From NCBI GenBank assembly GCA_964403285.1, contig CAYOFG010000051.1, positions 1 to 10,802 of the forward strand: a stretch of DNA of 10,802 nt. Reading direction: 5' to 3'. Below, piece by piece: positions 7,703 through 10,802 of this stretch. The stretch's first letter is position 1, and each line of letters opens with the position of its first letter. The notes beneath the pieces were generated by a model that did not search any database, was not told the DNA's origin, and worked only from the letters and a program-made list of their open reading frames with translations. The position numbers and the translations under genes are program-made. Origin of the DNA: WVXT01 sp964403285 (GTDB taxonomy: Bacteria > UBA6262 > WVXT01).

Positions 7703-8098
7703 CTAAGAAATGCGCCCAGCTATCTCTTTTTCTATCCCATAAACTTTAAATCTGATCTTTTTAAACTTGTCTCCCGCGTCTGCTGAAATAAGTCTGGAAA
7801 ACTCTTCCAGGACTCTTATTCCTTCTTCTACCCTTCTGAAATTTGCAAAAACGATATCGTTGAGATTATCCCTCTTTCCTTCTTTAATGAACAGTCCCAC
7901 ATCTTTCTCAGGTTCCCTGGACTTTACTAGTCGAGGATAAACGCTTTTGGTAATCTTACTCAAATTATGCCTGAGATTCCTTAGATTTTTGCATAATTCC
8001 TCATCGTTATATAAAAAACGGGCTACGTCTTCAATAACTCGTAACCCTTCCCTTGCTCTGTTTAGATTAGCGTCCAAAAGTCTATATTTATTTTGCAT
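7703..8098 (-). CDS. thiD2: ThiD2-type HMP-phosphate kinase, stand-alone
   Basis: This domain is known mainly as the N-terminal extension of some ThiE proteins and was described as an alternative, monofunctional HMP-P kinase (ThiD2). It makes HMP-PP for ThiE without the HMP-kinase activity of classical ThiD. The 131-residue protein opens with the signature YRLLDANLNRAREGLRVIED (5-24), followed by RNLRHNL (40-46), DVGLFIKEGKRDN (66-78) and FRRVEEGIRVLEEFSRL (87-103). The last segment resembles residues 12-28, implying an internal duplication. I chose the ATG at 8098 because the family motif starts within a few residues. A GTG at 8128 would add ten residues, but it lies inside a hairpin stem with a badly spaced ribosome site. 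The ribosome site of the chosen ATG is also weak. It is separate from thiE here, with the phosphatase gene between. Confidence 0.87.
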   Translation of the reverse strand: MQNKYRLLDANLNRAREGLRVIEDVARFLYNDEELCKNLRNLRHNLSKITKSVYPRLVKSREPEKDVGLFIKEGKRDNLNDIVFANFRRVEEGIRVLEEFSRLISADAGDKFKKIRFKVYGIEKEIAGRIS

Positions 8099-8110
8099 CT
8101 TCAAAGTGAG

Positions 8111-8143
8111 AAAAATCTGGTCGGGCACTCCTCAGAGTGCCGA
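8111..8143 (-). terminator. Terminator- or attenuator-like hairpin between accC and thiD2
   Basis: On the minus strand GGCACTC pairs with GAGTGCC (8135-8141 with 8124-8130) around a TGAG tetraloop. Two further pairs form past a one-base bulge. The stem is followed by CCAGA and then five Ts (8115-8111). The T-run ends 12 bases before the thiD2 ATG. It could end accC transcription or attenuate the thi genes. The tract is slightly displaced from the stem, so efficiency is uncertain. Confidence 0.55.
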
Positions 8144-8156
8144 GCGACTCCGATAA

Positions 8157-9611
8157 CTATCCCNNNNNNNNNNNNNNNNNNNNNNNNNNNNNNNNNNNNN
8201 NNNNNNNNNNNNNNNNNNNNNNNNNNNNNNNNNNNNNNNNNNNNNNNNNNNNNNNNNNNNNNNATCCCTGCTTAAATATTCTTTCCTGAATAAAACCGGT
8301 GTCGACCTCCCCCTTTCTGTAAAACTCATCAGCCATGACTTTGGTATGGAAAGGAATAGTAGTCTTTACTCCCTCAATAACAAATTCGCCGAGAGCCCTT
8401 TCCATGCGAGCAATCGCCTCCTGCCTGTTATCTCCAATCACGATTAACTTGGCAATCATTGAATCGTAGAAGGGCGGTATAGTGTAACCTTGATAAATGC
8501 CCGTATCCACTCTCACCCCGGGTCCTCCCGGGATAATATAATTAGAAATCGTACCCGAAGAAGGCAAGAAGTCTTTATCAGGGTCCTCAGCATTTATCCG
8601 GCATTCAATAGCATTTCCACAAATCTTAATTTTGTCCTGGTCGAGATTCAACTTCTCGCCATCAGCCAATTTGATCTGCATCTTAACCAGATCGATCCCG
8701 GAAACAATTTCGGTCACGGGATGTTCTACCTGAATCCTTGTGTTCATCTCCATAAAATAGAAATCATCGTCGTTATCCAACAAGAATTCCACTGTGCCCA
8801 CAGTAGTATATTTTACTGCTTTCGCGGCTTTAACAGCCGCATGCCCCATCTTGCGTCGCAACTTTGAGTTAACTGCTGGAGAAGGCGATTCCTCGACCAA
8901 CTTTTGGTGGCGACGCTGTATGGAACAATCCCTCTCTGGCAAGTAGATAATATTCCCTTTCCTGTCCCCCAGAATCTGGAACTCAACATGCCTTGGTTTG
9001 GGAATATACTTCTCCAGATATACTTCCTCCTTGCCGAAAGCTGCTTTAGCCTCACTCTGGCAGGTCATCACCGCATTCTTCAACCCTTCTTGGTTCTGGA
9101 CAATACGCATTCCTTTGCCACCGCCACCAGCAGATGCCTTTACCACTACGGGATATTTAATCTTTCTTGCCAATTTCAGAGCATCATCTATCTTGGAAAT
9201 AGTCCCCTTACTACCGGGAATGATAGGCACCCCTGCCTTTTCCATTGCCTTTCTCGCTTTACTTTTATCTCCCATTTTCAGGATTACTTCTTTGGATGGT
9301 CCAATGAAAGTAATATTACAGGATTCGCAAACCTCTGCAAAATAGGTATTCTCTGCCAAAAATCCATATCCAGGATGGATCGCATCAGCACCAGTAATTT
9401 CCGCTGCGCTGATTATATTGGGGATATTAAGATAACTCTCATCCGAAGGTGCTGGTCCAATGCAGATGCTCTCATCAGCAAACCTCGTATGTAAGGAATC
9501 ATTATCTGCCTCTGAATGGACCGCTACTGTCTTTATCCCCATCTCCCGACAAGCACGAATTATCCTCACTGCAATCTCGCCCCGGTTAGCTATTAAAATC
9601 TTTTTGAACAT
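8157..9611 (-). CDS. accC: AccC, biotin carboxylase subunit of acetyl-CoA carboxylase (3' end meets the gap)
   Basis: AccC carboxylates the biotin of AccB using ATP and bicarbonate, the first half-reaction of malonyl-CoA formation. From ATG 9611 the protein reads FKKILIANRGEIAVRIIRAC, then the ATP-grasp glycine loop GGGGKG (162-167), ERDCSIQRRHQK (226-237) and EMNTRIQVEHPVTE (288-301). E288 and R292 fall at the same numbers as in the E. coli enzyme. 449 residues are visible to the contig edge at 8264, equal to E. coli AccC. The in-frame TAG at 8159-8157 is the likely stop if the flanking contigs overlap. The ATG at 9626 is rejected because it lies within the Shine-Dalgarno region (GGAGGA, 9619-9624) that serves 9611 with seven-base spacing. 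It follows accB in the usual accBC order. Confidence 0.95.
   Translation of the reverse strand: MFKKILIANRGEIAVRIIRACREMGIKTVAVHSEADNDSLHTRFADESICIGPAPSDESYLNIPNIISAAEITGADAIHPGYGFLAENTYFAEVCESCNITFIGPSKEVILKMGDKSKARKAMEKAGVPIIPGSKGTISKIDDALKLARKIKYPVVVKASAGGGGKGMRIVQNQEGLKNAVMTCQSEAKAAFGKEEVYLEKYIPKPRHVEFQILGDRKGNIIYLPERDCSIQRRHQKLVEESPSPAVNSKLRRKMGHAAVKAAKAVKYTTVGTVEFLLDNDDDFYFMEMNTRIQVEHPVTEIVSGIDLVKMQIKLADGEKLNLDQDKIKICGNAIECRINAEDPDKDFLPSSGTISNYIIPGGPGVRVDTGIYQGYTIPPFYDSMIAKLIVIGDNRQEAIARMERALGEFVIEGVKTTIPFHTKVMADEFYRKGEVDTGFIQERIFKQGXXXXXXXXXXXXXXXXXXXXXXXXXXXXXXXXXXG
8164..8263. other. Assembly gap (100 N) at the 3' end of accC, possibly with no missing sequence
   Basis: Exactly 100 Ns. 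The plus-strand contig ends on each side share ATCCC (8159-8163 and 8264-8268). Collapsing them gives accC a TAG right after codon 449, the length of E. coli AccC. This suggests the contigs abut or overlap here. Confidence 0.9.
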
Positions 9612-9618
9612 TAAAATT

Positions 9619-9624
9619 TCCTCC
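9619..9624 (-). promoter_or_regulatory. Shine-Dalgarno that sets the accC start
   Basis: GGAGGA lies seven bases upstream of ATG 9611. An in-frame ATG at 9626 overlaps it, so 9611 is the better start and also gives the usual AccC N-terminus (MFKKILIANRGE). Confidence 0.75.
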
Positions 9625-9637
9625 ATTTGAAGATTTA

Positions 9638-9685
9638 CCCCGTTAGAAATCGAGAACTTTCAGATGCCTAAACCCTCTAACGGGG
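9638..9685 (-). repeat. Perfect 10-bp inverted repeat across the accB stop, accB-accC spacer
   Basis: CCCCGTTAGA at 9638-9647 is perfectly complementary to TCTAACGGGG at 9676-9685, with a 28-base loop. The upstream arm contains the accB TAG stop. The downstream arm ends 13 bases before the accC Shine-Dalgarno. No T-run follows, so it is not a classical terminator. A competing 5-bp stem (9632-9636 with 9647-9651) would use the same bases. It may tune accB:accC expression, act as a processing site, or be a relic of a small mobile repeat. Confidence 0.7.
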
Positions 9686-10240
9686 CTTTTTCCTTAGACT
9701 CTTAGATGCCTCCTCTTTTTCATAATAAGGTTCTATCAAAAACATATCTTGCCCATATTCCACCGGGTGACTGTTCTCCACTAAAATTTTAACTACTTTT
9801 CCCCCTTTATCAGCAGATATCTCCCTCATAATTTTCATAGCTTCAATAACGCAGATTTTTTGTCCATGTTTGATGACATCTTTAACCTTAACCAGAGGAG
9901 GTTGGTCTTCAGAAAGTGAATTATAAAAAGTTCCCACCATGTGAGATTTAATTGTGGTGTACTTTTCTGAAAAAGGCGAGGCTTCTCCTTTTTGATGGGG
10001 AGTCTCTTTCTCTATCTTGGCGCTAGGAGGAAGAGTTGCATAATCCTCTACTTCTTCCCGGGTTAATTCTTTTTGTTCCTCTAAATTAGGTGTTCCCCTT
10101 TTAAAACTTATTTTCGTTCCGTCCTTTTCCCATAGAAGCTCTGTAATATCGGCATCTTTTATAAGGTTGACAAACTCTTTTATCTGCAATAATTCTTTTG
10201 TTTTGTTATTACTGCTATTCTTACTCTTCTTCTTTTTCAT
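9677..10240 (-). CDS. accB: AccB, biotin carboxyl carrier protein of acetyl-CoA carboxylase
   Basis: AccB carries biotin between the carboxylase (AccC) and the carboxyltransferase (AccA/AccD) in malonyl-CoA synthesis. The 187-residue protein has a lysine/asparagine-rich start, the family N-terminal helix and strand (KEFVNLIKDADITELLWEKD then GTKISFKRG, about 21-49), a charged linker (about 50-95) and the biotinyl domain (about 98-171). The biotin-acceptor motif is EAMKI with K136, preceded by the thumb-like region SEDQPPLVKVKDVIKHGQ. A basic tail (SLRKKPR) extends beyond the domain. The ATG at 10240 follows GAGGGG. The stop lies inside an inverted repeat shared with the accC leader. A hairpin terminator separates it from efp, so accBC probably has its own promoter in 10241-10297, though no convincing -10/-35 pair could be identified there. 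Confidence 0.95.
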   Translation of the reverse strand: MKKKKSKNSSNNKTKELLQIKEFVNLIKDADITELLWEKDGTKISFKRGTPNLEEQKELTREEVEDYATLPPSAKIEKETPHQKGEASPFSEKYTTIKSHMVGTFYNSLSEDQPPLVKVKDVIKHGQKICVIEAMKIMREISADKGGKVVKILVENSHPVEYGQDMFLIEPYYEKEEASKSLRKKPR

Positions 10241-10285
10241 ATTTCCCCCTCAGAAACTTTTTGATTCTTTATCCACCAAAAGGCT

Positions 10286-10317
10286 AACAAATAAATAGGC
10301 CACTCCAACCAGTGGCC
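10286..10317 (-). terminator. Rho-independent-type terminator downstream of efp
   Basis: On the minus strand GGCCACT (10317-10311) pairs perfectly with AGTGGCC (10304-10298) around a six-base loop GGTTGG. The stem begins 17 bases after the efp stop and is followed by the T-rich TATTTATTTGTT. This is a good stem with an interrupted T-tract, so termination may be partial. Confidence 0.65.
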
Positions 10318-10334
10318 AAAAATTCTGTTTGAAA

Positions 10335-10802
10335 TTATACTCTTTCGATATATTTTCCCGTCCGTGTATCCACTAGGATTGTATCACCGACATTGATGAA
10401 TAGAGGCACCTGGACTTTTGCCCCTGTTTCCACTTGAGCCGGCTTGGTCACATTAGTAACAGTATCGCCTTTCTTTCCCGGTTCCGTGTAGGTAACCTTA
10501 AGTGCTACGGAGTCTGGCATTTCTACCCCGATTACCCGCCCCTTGTGTATAAGAACCTCTACTTCCATATTTTCCTTCAAAAATTGTATACCCTCTCCTA
10601 ACTCTTTTTCAGTAAAAGGAATCTGCTCAAAAGTTTCCATGTCCATAAAGTTGTAATTATCTCCATCCCTATATAAATACTGTTTTTTTTGCCTTTCCAA
10701 GAAAGCCTGTTCAAACCTGTCTTCAGGACGAAAAGTCTTTTCCATAATCCGTCCTGTGGTCAGGCTTCTCAATTTTGTCCGCACCATAGCTCCGCCTTTC
10801 CC
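10335..10802 (-). CDS. efp: Elongation factor P, N-terminus off-window
   Basis: EF-P binds the ribosome between the P and E sites and relieves stalling at consecutive prolines. 155 residues plus the stop are visible. They start GKGGAMVRTKLRSLTTGRIM, the end of the first KOW-like domain. OB domains II and III follow, with YNFMDMETFEQIPF, VTYTEPGKKGDTVTN, KVQVPLFINVGDTILVDTRT and GKYIERV. The ATG at 10787 is internal to the family alignment, not the start; about 32 residues lie beyond the window edge. The lysine at 10797-10799 matches the modified loop lysine (E. coli K34), so this is a lysine-type EF-P. The modification pathway cannot be told from here. It lies upstream of accB-accC, a common bacterial neighbourhood, with a terminator between. 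Confidence 0.96.
   Translation of the reverse strand, partial: GKGGAMVRTKLRSLTTGRIMEKTFRPEDRFEQAFLERQKKQYLYRDGDNYNFMDMETFEQIPFTEKELGEGIQFLKENMEVEVLIHKGRVIGVEMPDSVALKVTYTEPGKKGDTVTNVTKPAQVETGAKVQVPLFINVGDTILVDTRTGKYIERV

Noticed and set aside
8126..8128. GTG start for thiD2, giving ten extra residues.
   Set aside because: It lies inside a hairpin stem with GAGGA directly adjoining it and adds residues not typical of the family. The ATG at 8098 is preferred.
8099..8163. Possible TPP riboswitch ahead of thiD2, because CTGAG and GACCAGAT occur on the minus strand.
   Set aside because: The order and spacing do not match the thi-box core and the bases are better explained by the simple hairpin. 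A riboswitch would need more sequence than is visible.
8904..9494. Long plus-strand reading frame of 196 codons.
   Set aside because: It is antisense to the well-conserved accC ATP-grasp region and its translation resembles no known protein. It is a shadow frame.
10298..10317. ANTAR-target hexaloop hairpin between efp and accB, since the loop has six bases.
   Set aside because: The loop GGTTGG lacks the A1/G4 pattern of ANTAR targets and there is only one hairpin; a terminator explains it.

Overview
All genes that can be supported in this window lie on the minus strand, so the biological order runs from high to low coordinates: efp - accB - accC - [gap] - thiD2 - PAP2 phosphatase - thiE - thiC - UVR-motif protein - YfcE-type phosphodiesterase - [gap] - cinA - GAF/ANTAR regulator - [gap] - mnmG. 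The three runs of exactly 100 Ns (1238-1337, 3403-3502, 8164-8263) are scaffold-gap placeholders. The window is therefore a stretch of draft or metagenome-assembled genome, and several genes are cut by a gap or by a window edge.

The sequence suggests a bacterium of moderate GC content. It has bacterial EF-P, type II fatty-acid synthesis (accB/accC) and de novo thiamin synthesis. The short (433 aa) ThiC and the stand-alone ThiD2 kinase would fit an anaerobic, poorly cultured, probably two-membraned lineage such as an Omnitrophota- or Aerophobota-like phylum. That placement is a low-confidence inference; no rRNA or other decisive marker is present.

Right-hand region (8157-10802): the C-terminal part of elongation factor P, then a hairpin terminator, then the biotin carboxyl carrier and biotin carboxylase subunits of acetyl-CoA carboxylase, separated by a short spacer with a perfect 10-bp inverted repeat. 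The bases flanking the third gap share a 5-base overlap which, if merged, gives accC a stop codon exactly at the length of E. coli AccC (449 aa). That gap may be artificial, and it would place a terminator-like hairpin directly between accC and thiD2.

Central region (3999-8098): a compact thiamin cluster. ThiC makes HMP-P, ThiD2 phosphorylates it to HMP-PP, and ThiE joins HMP-PP to the thiazole phosphate to give thiamin phosphate. The thiazole-forming genes and ThiL are not in the window. An exported PAP2 phosphatase sits inside the cluster, between thiD2 and thiE. Downstream, a little-characterised UVR-motif protein overlaps (ATGA) a YfcE/MJ0936-type metallophosphodiesterase.

Left-hand region (1-3402): CinA (nicotinamide-nucleotide amidase with its N-terminal MoCF-like/COG1058 domain) is followed after a single base by a GAF-ANTAR protein, a predicted RNA-binding antiterminator. 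Beyond a gap lies the central part of the tRNA-modification enzyme MnmG.

No tRNA, rRNA, CRISPR array, transposase or phage gene was seen. Most of the window is housekeeping metabolism. The points worth a second look are the phosphatase inside the thi cluster, in-frame insertions in ThiE and CinA, the internal repeat of ThiD2, the coupled ANTAR regulator, the UVR-motif family and the RNA hairpins around accC.
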